Below are positions 51,327 through 59,450 of a stretch of 64,000 nt of DNA, piece after piece (the stretch's first letter is position 1; every line of letters begins with the position of its first letter). Source of the stretch: Deltaproteobacteria bacterium. Lineage in GTDB: Bacteria; Myxococcota; Myxococcia; Myxococcales; 40CM-4-68-19. The position numbers and the translations under genes were made by a program. The DNA lies in the NCBI GenBank assembly GCA_025358085.1, contig JANYKT010000106.1:1-64000 (forward strand). Reading direction: 5' to 3'. The notes under the pieces are model-generated. The model saw nothing but the letters and a program-made list of their open reading frames with translations, was not told where the DNA came from and did no database searches.

Positions 51327-51749
51327 ATGGCGCTGATGATGCGTCTCGCCGTCGCCTTCCTCCTCTGCGCCGCGTGCACGGCGCCCACGCCGCCGCCCGG
51401 CGCCGCCGGTCCGCTCGATGCGGTGCAAAGCTTCTCGGCGGCCGCGCAGAAGCGCGACACGGCGACCGCCTGGTCACTCCTGTCGTTGCGCACCCAGACC
51501 GCTGCCGATGCGCAGGCTGCGGTCGCGGCCAGAGACACCTTTGCCACCGAGCCCGAGTCAGGTCGGCAGATGCTGTTTGGTTCCGCGCTCCCGCTGTCGC
51601 AAGGAAGTCCGGAGGTCAAGCTGCTGGACGAAAAGGGCGACGAGGCGCACGTCGCGGTGGGCGCGAAGCGCTACCGCGTGGTGAGGGAAAACGACCGCTG
51701 GCACGTGGACCTCGATCTTTCGATGCGCGACGGCGGCGACACTCGTTGA
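51327..51749 (+). CDS. Small lipoprotein, possibly NTF2-like
   Basis: A 140-residue protein with lipobox LCAAC (lipid Cys at residue 17). The mature part starts AVQSFSAAAQKRDTATAWSLL, a pattern typical of NTF2-like domains (DUF4878 and similar) that form a cone-shaped pocket. It ends with a strand pair VGAKRYRVVRENDRWHVDLDL. Starts at ATG 51327; codons 4 and 5 are also Met and would shorten it slightly. Function unknown. Confidence 0.72.
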   Translation: MALMMRLAVAFLLCAACTAPTPPPGAAGPLDAVQSFSAAAQKRDTATAWSLLSLRTQTAADAQAAVAARDTFATEPESGRQMLFGSALPLSQGSPEVKLLDEKGDEAHVAVGAKRYRVVRENDRWHVDLDLSMRDGGDTR

Positions 51750-51784
51750 TACCTTCGACCCCACTTGATTGACCTGAGGAACTT

Positions 51785-52138
51785 ATGGCCGACCTGCTGC
51801 ACCCCGACGGAACCGAGCAGGACGAGATCCCCGAGACGCCCATCGACCCCGGCGACTTCGAGCTGGTGATGAGCGCGGACGACTCCATGGAAGCCGGGCT
51901 GCTCGCCGACGCCTGCGAGGAGGCGGGGATCCCTTGCATCTTGCAGTCTCCGCGCAGCGGCGCGGTCGGCACCATCGCCTCGCCGGTCGAGAGCTTCAAC
52001 CTGCTGGTTCCGAAGCAGGATCTCGACCGCGCGCGCTCTCTCCTGGCCGAGCGGAAGGCAGCGCTCCAGGCCGACCCGGAAGGCGCCCAGCGCGCCGCCG
52101 AGGAAGAGGAAGCCGCGGGAGAGGCTCTGAAAAGCTAA
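51785..52138 (+). CDS. DUF2007-like putative signal-transducing protein
   Basis: A 117-residue cytoplasmic protein. The core FELVMSADDSMEAGLLADACEEAGIPCIL, given here as residues 27-55, and VPKQDLDRARSLLAE match the DUF2007 ferredoxin-like fold, which binds unknown ligands and is often called a signal-transducing domain. An acidic N-terminus and Glu/Ala-rich tail flank it. It follows the lipoprotein gene by 35 bases. Confidence 0.78.
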   Translation: MADLLHPDGTEQDEIPETPIDPGDFELVMSADDSMEAGLLADACEEAGIPCILQSPRSGAVGTIASPVESFNLLVPKQDLDRARSLLAERKAALQADPEGAQRAAEEEEAAGEALKS

Positions 52139-52152
52139 GAACTCGCGGATCT

Positions 52153-52292
52153 CCGGGGACACCATGTTTCTATGCTGTCCCCGGCTCGTTGCAGCAGGCG
52201 TGGTTTGCAGCAAACGCTGTCGGAGTTGAATCAATTGCTGTTAGTCGCAGAAAGCGCGCCTGACAGAACGCACTGGGGACCATACTGTCCCC
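52153..52292. repeat. Two REP-like palindromes (GGGGAC/GTCCCC)
   Basis: The first hairpin pairs CCGGGGACA (52153-52161) with TGTCCCCGG (52176-52184), 9 bp around 14 bases. The second pairs GGGGAC (52275-52280) with GTCCCC (52287-52292) around six bases. Both carry CATG or CATA beside the GGGGAC core, as in the repeats at 15.8 kb. They sit between convergent genes and could also stop transcription, though no T tract follows. Confidence 0.7.
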
Positions 52293-52303
52293 CTATCTCT
52301 GCG

Positions 52304-53149
52304 CTATTGCTTCCCCAACTGTGAGATGCGCAGCGTCGCGTCCAGCGGCATGGCCAGCGCGACGCCCACCACTTTCCACTTCCTGTACTCGGCCTGCTTG
52401 TCGAGGAAGAGGAAGTAGTCCTCATCCACCACTGCATGCACGTCTCCGGTCGAGGCGTGACGCACGGCCAGCCCGCGCGGGCCCGTGACCACGAAGCCCA
52501 TGTGCGAGATGCGCACCACGCGGTTCGCGTCGTGCTCGCGCACGACCATCAGGATGGTGCCGGGCTCGACCGACGAGGCCTTCTTCTTCGCTTCGGCGAG
52601 TGGCAGATAGCGGATGGCAAACTTGCCTTCAGGGATGTTCGCGCTCTCGAGGCGTTTCAGTCCCGGCACCTTCCCCCATTGCGCCTTGTGCAGCACCAGC
52701 GTCTCGACCGGCGCGTTGCCATCGATCGATACCGCCTCGTCCCGGAAGTAGCCCTTCTCCAGATTGGCCGGGAGCCACTGCGCCTCGGTGAAATGGTTGC
52801 GGTTGACGAAGCTGACCGGCGCCTTGGCGTAGCGGATGTCGTCGAGGATGCTCTTGGCTTCGACCAGACTCCTGGCGTTGGCCATGGCCATGACCGTCTC
52901 GACCAGCGTCTGGCAGTCGACCTTGTCGGTCCTCCAGCGCGGGGCCGGCTCGATCCCCTGGCCCTCGCCCAGCGGACCCTCGCCGTAGGGGATGCCGACG
53001 AAAAGCTTGCTGAGCGCGTCGATGCGCGCCCCGAAGTCCGGCGTCCCGTGCGCGGTGCGGATCTTCGCGTCGAGGTCCTGATCGGACAGGTGCGCGATGG
53101 GCGCGGTTGCAGCCGATGCGATGACGGCGATAGTGAGGACTGCGAGCAT
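52304..53149 (-). CDS. DUF1460 (amidase/NlpC-like) exported protein
   Basis: A 281-residue protein with a signal peptide (MLAVLTIAVIASAATA). The DUF1460 fold is a papain-like cysteine amidase: the nucleophile is C79 in DKVDCQTLVE, and the His is near 215 in ISHMGFVV. Neighbouring conserved phrases are YGEGPLGEGQG and FVNRNHFTEAQW. Known members cleave amide bonds in peptidoglycan fragments. The start was set at ATG 53149 because it opens the signal peptide; the open frame beyond it is Arg-rich. Confidence 0.83.
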   Translation of the reverse strand: MLAVLTIAVIASAATAPIAHLSDQDLDAKIRTAHGTPDFGARIDALSKLFVGIPYGEGPLGEGQGIEPAPRWRTDKVDCQTLVETVMAMANARSLVEAKSILDDIRYAKAPVSFVNRNHFTEAQWLPANLEKGYFRDEAVSIDGNAPVETLVLHKAQWGKVPGLKRLESANIPEGKFAIRYLPLAEAKKKASSVEPGTILMVVREHDANRVVRISHMGFVVTGPRGLAVRHASTGDVHAVVDEDYFLFLDKQAEYRKWKVVGVALAMPLDATLRISQLGKQ

Positions 53150-53238
53150 AGAGACGATCCTAGGGGGACGACGCACCAGCGGCAAGCGGCATCCCGGTTG
53201 TTTGACACTCGAACACCTTCGGGTTACCGAGAATTCGC

Positions 53239-53790
53239 TTGGCACTCTCTTTGGCAAGGTCAGCGGCTCTACTCCTCGCCTGCGCACTCGCGTCGTGCGG
53301 GCCCGTCGGCGCTACCAGCCTGATCAACGACGCCGAGGTCGCGGTGGCCCGGGCCCACGCGGCCGACGGCGAAAAGCTCGCGCCTTACGAGACCACGCTC
53401 GCCGACCTGTACCTGATCAAGGCGCGTGAGGAGCAGGGGCACGCGAGATACGCTGACGCCAAGGACCTGGCGGCAGACTCCATCAAGCTGGCCGAACTGG
53501 CAGCGAAGAAGTCGGTCGATCACCGCGCCTCGCCGCCTTCCGGTCCGATTCCTCAAGCGACTTTGCCTCCAGCGCCTCTGCCGGCGCCTGTGCCGGCGCC
53601 TGTGATCGTACCCGCGCCGGAAAAGCAGCGCTTGCCGGCATCGCCAGGGGAGCAGACCCCTCAACCCGCCGAACCCAAGCCGGCACCGACGGACCCCAGC
53701 CCTCCCGAGCGCACGCCGGTGCCTGCCGGAACGACACCGCCTGAGCGCGCTCCCGCGGTTCCCCAGCCGACCGCGAGTTCGAAGCAATGA
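53239..53790 (+). CDS. DUF4398 lipoprotein
   Basis: A 183-residue lipoprotein. It starts with TTG 53239 (a second TTG is 12 bases further); the lipobox ALASC puts lipid on about Cys20. Residues 28-90 (INDAEVAVARAHAAD, then LYLIKAREEQGHARYADAK) form the helical DUF4398 hairpin. The last 90 residues are Pro-rich and probably disordered, perhaps spanning the periplasm. It overlaps the OmpA gene by ATGA at 53787-53790, so they work as a pair. Confidence 0.78.
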   Translation: MALSLARSAALLLACALASCGPVGATSLINDAEVAVARAHAADGEKLAPYETTLADLYLIKAREEQGHARYADAKDLAADSIKLAELAAKKSVDHRASPPSGPIPQATLPPAPLPAPVPAPVIVPAPEKQRLPASPGEQTPQPAEPKPAPTDPSPPERTPVPAGTTPPERAPAVPQPTASSKQ

Positions 53791-54947
53791 GAGCGCAAGG
53801 CTCCCCCTTGGCTGCATTGTTTCTCGCCGCGCTCTGCGGTTGCGTCACGGGCTCCGCACTGCGGGAGCGGTCGCACGCAGTCCAGGACGACATCAAGACC
53901 GCGCGCACTTCGGGTGCCGAGACCTGCGCTCCCCGCGAGCTCGCCATCGCCGAGGGCAACCTGCGCTTTGCCCAGCTAGAGCTCGACCACGGCGACAGTT
54001 TCCGCGCCGAGGACCACCTGAACCTCGCCGCGGGAAACGCCAGGACCGCGCTGTCCCAGTCGAAAGACTGCGGCAAGGTGACGGTGCTCATCCGCGAGAA
54101 GGACGTGGCGACGGTCCCGCGGGTCGCTCTCAAGGACACCGACGGCGACGGAGTCCCCGACATCGACGACCTCTGTCCCGAGGTGCCGGGTCCCGCGTCC
54201 AATCACGGCTGTCCGGTCATGACCGATCGCGATGCGGACGGCGTGCCGGACGACATCGACCGCTGCCCTGACGTGCCCGGCCCCAAGGAGAACTTCGGCT
54301 GCCCCTGGGCCGATCGGGACGGCGACGGTGTCCCTGACAAGGACGACAAGTGTCCCGATCTCGCCGGGCCCAAGGAGAACTTTGGCTGTCCGTACGGAGA
54401 CCGTGACGGCGACGGCGTGCCCGACGACAAGGATCTCTGCCCCGATGTCCCAGGGCCTGTCGAGAACGCGGGCTGCCCCTGGCCCGATCGCGACCACGAT
54501 GGAGTGCCCGACAAGGACGACAAGTGCCCCGACGAGCCCGGGCCGGCGGACAACCACGGCTGCCCGCGAAAGCAGACGCTCATCGTGGTCAAGAAGGACC
54601 GCATCGAGCTCAAGCAGCAGGTGCACTTCAAGCCGAACAGGAGCGTGATCCTGCCTGAGTCTCACGAGCTGCTGCGGCAGGTGGCGACCGCGCTGAAGGA
54701 CGCGCCGGCGGTGAACATCCGCATCGAGGGACACACCGACAACGTCGGCAAGCTGATGAAGAACATGAAGCTGTCGCAGGCACGAGCGGACGCGGTGCGC
54801 GACTTCCTGGTCAAGCAGGGCGTGGACGCGCGGCAGGTCGGCAGCGAAGGCTATGGACCCACCCGGCCCATCGCTTCCAACCTCACGCGCGCCGGCAAGG
54901 CGGCGAACCGGCGCGTCGAGTTCCGCATGGGCGACCGGCCCCGATGA
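53787..54947 (+). CDS. OmpA-family lipoprotein with thrombospondin type 3 repeats
   Basis: A 386-residue outer-membrane lipoprotein (LCGC, lipid Cys about residue 19). A DUF4398-like helical part (about 25-100) is followed by five Asp-rich calcium-binding repeats of the form D-x-D-x-D-G-V-P-D (about 117-265), then an OmpA C-terminal domain (about 280-385) with NIRIEGHTDNVG and NRRVEFRM that binds peptidoglycan. It should link the outer membrane to the cell wall. It overlaps its neighbours at both ends as ATGA. Confidence 0.92.
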   Translation: MRAQGSPLAALFLAALCGCVTGSALRERSHAVQDDIKTARTSGAETCAPRELAIAEGNLRFAQLELDHGDSFRAEDHLNLAAGNARTALSQSKDCGKVTVLIREKDVATVPRVALKDTDGDGVPDIDDLCPEVPGPASNHGCPVMTDRDADGVPDDIDRCPDVPGPKENFGCPWADRDGDGVPDKDDKCPDLAGPKENFGCPYGDRDGDGVPDDKDLCPDVPGPVENAGCPWPDRDHDGVPDKDDKCPDEPGPADNHGCPRKQTLIVVKKDRIELKQQVHFKPNRSVILPESHELLRQVATALKDAPAVNIRIEGHTDNVGKLMKNMKLSQARADAVRDFLVKQGVDARQVGSEGYGPTRPIASNLTRAGKAANRRVEFRMGDRPR

Positions 54948-55846
54948 GCGCGGTGGTCCGCGTCGGCACTGCCGAGACGGACGACGGTGCGACGATCTCG
55001 TGGCGCGCGGATGGCCAGGGTCCCGTGACGCTGCTTTGCTCGAACGGCATCGGCGTCTCGACTTTCTTCTGGCGTGGGCTCACGCAGCACTTTGCAGCCA
55101 CGCACACCATCGTCACCTGGGACTATCGCGGGCACGGCCAGAGCCCGGTCCCGCAGCATCCCGAGGAGTTGACGGTCGCCCTCTGCGCGCGCGACCTGTG
55201 GTGCGTGGCCGATGCGGCGGGCGTCGCGCGCGCCGTGCTGCTCGGCCACTCGATGGGAACGCAGGTCTGTCTCGAGGCCTACCGCCTGCACCCCGGGCGC
55301 GTGCTGGCATTCATTCCGGTGCTGGGCGCGGCGGGGCGGGCGTTCGGGAACTTCCCGGCAGCGCTCGAACCGCTGCTTCGGGTTGCCACTGAGGTCGGGA
55401 TGGGCAATGCGGCGCTGGCCGAGCGAGTCCTGCGCACCGTGCTGCGGCTGCCGGGCGTCTGGGAGGCGGTCAAGGCGCTGCGCATCGTCCATCCGGACCT
55501 CTGCCCGCGCGAGGAGTTCGAACCCTACTTCGCGCACCTCTTGCAGCTGGATCTGCGCGGCTACTTCGCCCTGGCGCGCGATCTGCTGTCGCACGACGCA
55601 AGCGATCTGCTGCCCGAGGTGCGCGTGCCGACGCTGGTGGTGGCGGGCGAGCGCGACCTCTTCGTGCCCGTCGAGCGGTCGCGCGAGCTTGCCGCGCGTA
55701 TCCCGGGCGCCGAACTGCTGGTGCTGCGCGAGGGCAGCCACGCCGCGATGGTTGAGCAGCCTGAGCTGTTCGCGCTGTCGGTCGAGCGGTTCCTTCAAGA
55801 ACGGGGACTCGGTGGGTACCGGGCCGCGCTGTTGGTCGATCCGTAA
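54944..55846 (+). CDS. Alpha/beta hydrolase
   Basis: A 300-residue hydrolase with a complete catalytic triad: nucleophile S103 in LLGHSMGTQ, Asp near 238 in AGERDLFVP and His near 266 in REGSHAAM. DYRGHGQS precedes as the oxyanion-loop motif. This is the general esterase/lipase fold; the substrate cannot be inferred. Its ATG overlaps the OmpA stop, but a functional link is not obvious. A 120-base gap separates it from the next operon. Confidence 0.88.
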   Translation: MSAVVRVGTAETDDGATISWRADGQGPVTLLCSNGIGVSTFFWRGLTQHFAATHTIVTWDYRGHGQSPVPQHPEELTVALCARDLWCVADAAGVARAVLLGHSMGTQVCLEAYRLHPGRVLAFIPVLGAAGRAFGNFPAALEPLLRVATEVGMGNAALAERVLRTVLRLPGVWEAVKALRIVHPDLCPREEFEPYFAHLLQLDLRGYFALARDLLSHDASDLLPEVRVPTLVVAGERDLFVPVERSRELAARIPGAELLVLREGSHAAMVEQPELFALSVERFLQERGLGGYRAALLVDP

Positions 55847-55966
55847 GGCTGAAGGCGAACGGCTGGTCGCGATTGGTCTTGATCGGGAGACGCCAGCGTG
55901 CATTTTAGCAGCGTGGACGACTCTTTCCGCAGCGCCGACGAACCCCGGAGCAGAGGGACTTAGAGG

Positions 55967-56296
55967 ATGGAGATCCGGTTCGAAGAGCGGCAGGGGGCGC
56001 TGGTCGCGACGCCGCTCGAGAGGCGGCTGGACGCGCTCGCGGCCCCCGATTTCCGCGCCAAGCTGTCTGAAAAGGCTGCTGGCCGCTCGCTGGTGGTGCT
56101 GGATCTCGGCATGGTGCAGTTCGTCGACAGCTCCGGTCTCGCCTCGATGATCTCGGTGGTCAAGCGGCTGGCGCCCGGTGGCTCCATGCGCATCGCGCGG
56201 CCCGCCGAGACAGTCTCCTCGCTGCTGAAGCTCACTCGGCTCGACCGCGTCTTCGCCTCCTTCCCCGATGTCGCCGCTGCCATCGCCGCGCCCTGA
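55967..56296 (+). CDS. STAS-domain protein (anti-sigma factor antagonist type)
   Basis: A 109-residue single STAS domain. The phosphorylatable Ser region is VQFVDSSGLASM (S55/S56), and the fold pattern of SpoIIAA is otherwise regular. Such proteins switch partners by Ser phosphorylation, normally under control of a GHKL kinase and a phosphatase, neither of which is nearby. Its stop overlaps the GT2 start by one base (TGATG), so it belongs to the polysaccharide cassette, where it might control synthase activity. That role is inferred from position. Confidence 0.88.
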   Translation: MEIRFEERQGALVATPLERRLDALAAPDFRAKLSEKAAGRSLVVLDLGMVQFVDSSGLASMISVVKRLAPGGSMRIARPAETVSSLLKLTRLDRVFASFPDVAAAIAAP

Positions 56297-57999
56297 TGGC
56301 GGCCTGGTATTTCGACGCATTCGAAGCGCGAACGCCGCCAGTCCCGGTGCCGCACAGCGCGCCGCGCGAGTTCGTTTTCCAGACCACGGCCGTCGCCGCG
56401 CTCGCGCTCGGCGCCTGGTATCTGCACTGGCGCTGGACCGCGTCATTGCAGGGTGCGCCGGTCTGGTTCGCCGCGCCGCTGGTGGTGGCCGAGTCCCTCG
56501 CGTTCATCGGGTCGCTGCTCTTTTTTCTCAGCATCTGGCGCAACCGCGACCCAGTGCCGCAAGCGCCACCGCGCACCGCCGGAGAGATCGGCCTCGAGCA
56601 GAACCGCCCGCTGATCGTCGATGTCTTCTTCCCTACTTTCACCGAGGACCCGGAGCTGGTGCGGCTTTCCATCCAGGACGGCAAGCGGCTGCGCTACCCG
56701 CACCCCATTGACCTGCGCATCCATGTGCTCGACGACGGCAAGCGCGCCGCGATGAAAAAAGTCGCGGACGAGGAGGGCGTCGGATATCTCAGCCGCAGCA
56801 GCAATGTCGGCTACAAGGCGGGCAACCTGCGCAACGCGCTCGAGCAGACGCAGGGCGACCTGGTGCTCATCTGCGACGCTGACACGCGGCCGTTCCCGCA
56901 GCTCCTCGAGCGCACGCTGGGCTACTTCCGCGACCCTGAAGTCGCCTGGGTGCAGACCCCGCAATGGTTCTTCGACCTGCAGCCAGGCGACCCGCTCGGC
57001 AACGATCCGCAGCTCTTTTTCGACGTCATCCAGAGGCGTCGCAACTGGTGCAACGCGGCCTTCTGCTGCGGCGCCGGAAGCATCCACCGGCGCGAGGCGG
57101 TGATGGAGGCCGCGCTCAAGTCCTTCGGCCGGCAGGTCGAGCAGCAGGTGCTGGAGTCGGCGCGGCGGGCGCCGGACCACCTCGAGGTGGAAGACGCCGA
57201 GCTGCGGCAGGCGCTGCACTCGGCGCTGGTGGGCGAGGCCGCCCGCGCGACCGAGTTGACGCCTTATAAATTTCACGTCTCGGAGGACCTCTACACGAGC
57301 TATCTTCTCCACTCCGACAGCGAGCGCGGCTGGCGGTCCATCTATCACCCCGAGGTGCTGAGCAAGATGCTCTCGCCCCAGGATCTGCTGGCCTGGACCA
57401 TCCAGCGCTTCAAGTACGCGGGGGGCACGCTGGACATCGGCGCGCACGACAATCCGCTCTTCCAGCGCGGCCTCTCGGGCTGGCAGAAGCTGATGTACAC
57501 GGCCACCCTCTGGTCCTACTTCGCGCCGCTCTGGACGGTGCCGTTCCTGCTGGCGCCGCCGATCTACTTCTTCACCGGCCTCGCCCCGGTGGGAACTTAC
57601 GACGCCGCGTTCTATGGACACGCGTTGCCCTTTTTGCTGCTCAACCGGCTGGCGTTCATGCTCGGCAGCTGGGGCGTCGACTCGACCCGCGGCGAGCAAT
57701 ATTATCTCGGCTTTTTCTGGGTGAACCTGCGCGCCATCCTGGACGTGCTGCGCGGAAAGCCAATCAAGTTCGAGGTCACACCCAAGACCCGCGAGGCGCG
57801 GCGGTTCGTCTCGCTGGCCTGGCCGCACTTGCTGCTGATCTCGCTCACCATCGCCGGGGCTCTCTTCCGCGGCGTGCAGGTGGCGCGCGGCACGGCAGCA
57901 CCGTCAGCCTATGTCGCCAACGTCTTCTGGGGCGCGAACAATGTCTGGTCGCTGTGGCCGCTCTTGCTTGCGGCGGTGCGCCGGCAGGGGGCCGCGTGA
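56296..57999 (+). CDS. Cellulose-synthase-like family 2 glycosyltransferase
   Basis: A 567-residue processive GT2. N-terminal helices lie near 30-48 and 57-81. The cytoplasmic catalytic domain has all four D,D,D,QxxRW landmarks: D146-D147 (LDDGKR), D194-A-D196, TPQWFFD (221-227) and E330-D331 (SEDLYTS, general base). The last motif is Q370-R-F-K-Y rather than QxxRW. A ~60-residue charged insert (about 275-325) separates TPQ from the ED motif. Several C-terminal helices form the export channel. It should polymerise a nucleotide-sugar into a beta-glycan across the inner membrane. No PilZ domain or BcsB-like partner is present. Confidence 0.9.
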   Translation: MAAWYFDAFEARTPPVPVPHSAPREFVFQTTAVAALALGAWYLHWRWTASLQGAPVWFAAPLVVAESLAFIGSLLFFLSIWRNRDPVPQAPPRTAGEIGLEQNRPLIVDVFFPTFTEDPELVRLSIQDGKRLRYPHPIDLRIHVLDDGKRAAMKKVADEEGVGYLSRSSNVGYKAGNLRNALEQTQGDLVLICDADTRPFPQLLERTLGYFRDPEVAWVQTPQWFFDLQPGDPLGNDPQLFFDVIQRRRNWCNAAFCCGAGSIHRREAVMEAALKSFGRQVEQQVLESARRAPDHLEVEDAELRQALHSALVGEAARATELTPYKFHVSEDLYTSYLLHSDSERGWRSIYHPEVLSKMLSPQDLLAWTIQRFKYAGGTLDIGAHDNPLFQRGLSGWQKLMYTATLWSYFAPLWTVPFLLAPPIYFFTGLAPVGTYDAAFYGHALPFLLLNRLAFMLGSWGVDSTRGEQYYLGFFWVNLRAILDVLRGKPIKFEVTPKTREARRFVSLAWPHLLLISLTIAGALFRGVQVARGTAAPSAYVANVFWGANNVWSLWPLLLAAVRRQGAA

Positions 58000-59450
58000 C
58001 CTTCTGGCGCGGGCTGCTCCAGGCCCGGTCGCACCTCGCGTTCTTCGTGGGGTTGCTCGTCGCGTTCGCGATCATGCGCGCGGTGGACCAGGCCATCCCG
58101 CCGACTCCCCAAGCGCCCCTCCCGCAGGCGCCACCGGCCTCGGAGAAGCTGCCTGGCACGCCCGCTCCGTTGTCTCCGGCATCGTCTCCGGCCGCGCGGG
58201 CGATCGATCCCGGTCCGCTGCCCGAAGAGCGCGCGACCGCAAAGGCTCTCACTCCCGCGCAGCAGCGGCTCGCCCGCGACGCCTGGAGCTACTTCGAGCG
58301 CAACACGCGCGAGAGCGGGCTGACCGACTCGGTGACCGGCTTTCCCTCGACCACGCTGTGGGATCTGGGCTCCTCGATGATGGCCGCCATCGCCGCGCGC
58401 GAGCTGGGGCTCATCGACGAGCGCACCCTGACGAGGCGCATGGCCCGGCTGCTGGACTCGCTCGCTCGAGCGCAGCTCATCGCGGGGACGCTGCCGAACC
58501 GCGGCTACGACACGCGCACGGTTACGCCAGTGGACTACGACGGCAAGCCGCTCAACGCGGTCAGCGACGGCAAGCCGCTCAACGCGGTCGGCGACGGCAG
58601 GCCGCTCACCGCGGCCCACGGCGGGTGGTCCGCGCTGGACCTGGGGCGCTTCGGTGTCCCGCTGCAAATCCTTGCCTGGCGCGCTCCCGCGCTGTCGGGG
58701 CGCATCCGCGCGCTCCTGGGGCGTTGGCGACTCGAGGCGGCCACGCAGGGCGGCGAGCTGCGGAGCGGAGAGCTGAAAGAAGGCGTGGTGGTGCGCTCGC
58801 AGGAGGGCCGGCTCGGGTACGAGCAGTACGCCGCGGCCTCGCTTTCGCTGCTGGGACTCGACGTCGCGCGCGCCCGCGATTTCCGGCGGCACCTGCTGCC
58901 GGTGGCGGTGTCGGGACAAAAGGTGCCCTCGGACGATCGCGCGCCTGCGCAGCACGGAGGTGTTCAGAACCCGGTGCTCTCGGAGCCGTGGATCCTGCTC
59001 GGCCTCGAGTTCGGGCTGGACGAAGACTCGCGGCCGCTCGCGCGCGCGGTGCTGCTGGCGCAGGAGGCACGCGCGAAGGAGACCGGGTTGCTCACCGCGG
59101 TCTCCGAGGACAACCTCGACCGCGCGCCTTTTTTCGTTTACGCGACGTTGCTCGACGCCGGCCAGCCGTGGCGGGTCTACGATACGCAGGGGCGCGATCA
59201 GCCAACGCTGCGTACGCTCTCCACCAAGGCAGCGCTGGGCTGGGCGGCGCTTTTCCAGGATGCCTATGTCGAACGACTCGAAACAGCAGCAGAGGAGGCG
59301 GGCATGAAGGGGAAGGGTCTCTACTCAGGCCGCTACGAGCAGGGCGACGGCTTCAACCAGGCCATGACCGCGAACACCTGCGGCATCGCGTTGGAGGCTT
59401 TGGCCTATCGGCTGCGCGGCCCACTTTTGCGCACGGCGAGGCGACCGTGA
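57996..59450 (+). CDS. Membrane-anchored DUF3131 protein
   Basis: A 484-residue protein. It starts at GTG 57996, overlapping the GT2 stop as GTGA. One N-terminal membrane anchor (FFVGLLVAFAIMRAV, about 16-30) is followed by a Pro-rich linker and a DUF3131 domain (about 85-480): AWSYFERNTRESGLTDSVTG, then GYEQYAAASLSLLG and FNQAMTANTCGIALEALAY. DUF3131 is likely to be an alpha/alpha-barrel related to glycoside hydrolases. Residues ~180-208 contain a three-fold 9-residue repeat (DGKPLNAVS). It should sit on the periplasmic face, close to the synthase exit. Confidence 0.85.
   Translation: MTFWRGLLQARSHLAFFVGLLVAFAIMRAVDQAIPPTPQAPLPQAPPASEKLPGTPAPLSPASSPAARAIDPGPLPEERATAKALTPAQQRLARDAWSYFERNTRESGLTDSVTGFPSTTLWDLGSSMMAAIAARELGLIDERTLTRRMARLLDSLARAQLIAGTLPNRGYDTRTVTPVDYDGKPLNAVSDGKPLNAVGDGRPLTAAHGGWSALDLGRFGVPLQILAWRAPALSGRIRALLGRWRLEAATQGGELRSGELKEGVVVRSQEGRLGYEQYAAASLSLLGLDVARARDFRRHLLPVAVSGQKVPSDDRAPAQHGGVQNPVLSEPWILLGLEFGLDEDSRPLARAVLLAQEARAKETGLLTAVSEDNLDRAPFFVYATLLDAGQPWRVYDTQGRDQPTLRTLSTKAALGWAALFQDAYVERLETAAEEAGMKGKGLYSGRYEQGDGFNQAMTANTCGIALEALAYRLRGPLLRTARRP
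58538..58618 (+). repeat. In-frame 27-base tandem repeat
   Basis: Three copies of a 27-base unit, GACGGCAAGCCGCTCAACGC plus seven bases, lie within the first DUF3131 gene. The first two differ by one base and the third has more changes. They encode DGKPLNAVS, DGKPLNAVG and DGRPLTAAH. The repeat keeps the frame. The second DUF3131 protein lacks it, so it looks like a recent local expansion. Confidence 0.85.
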
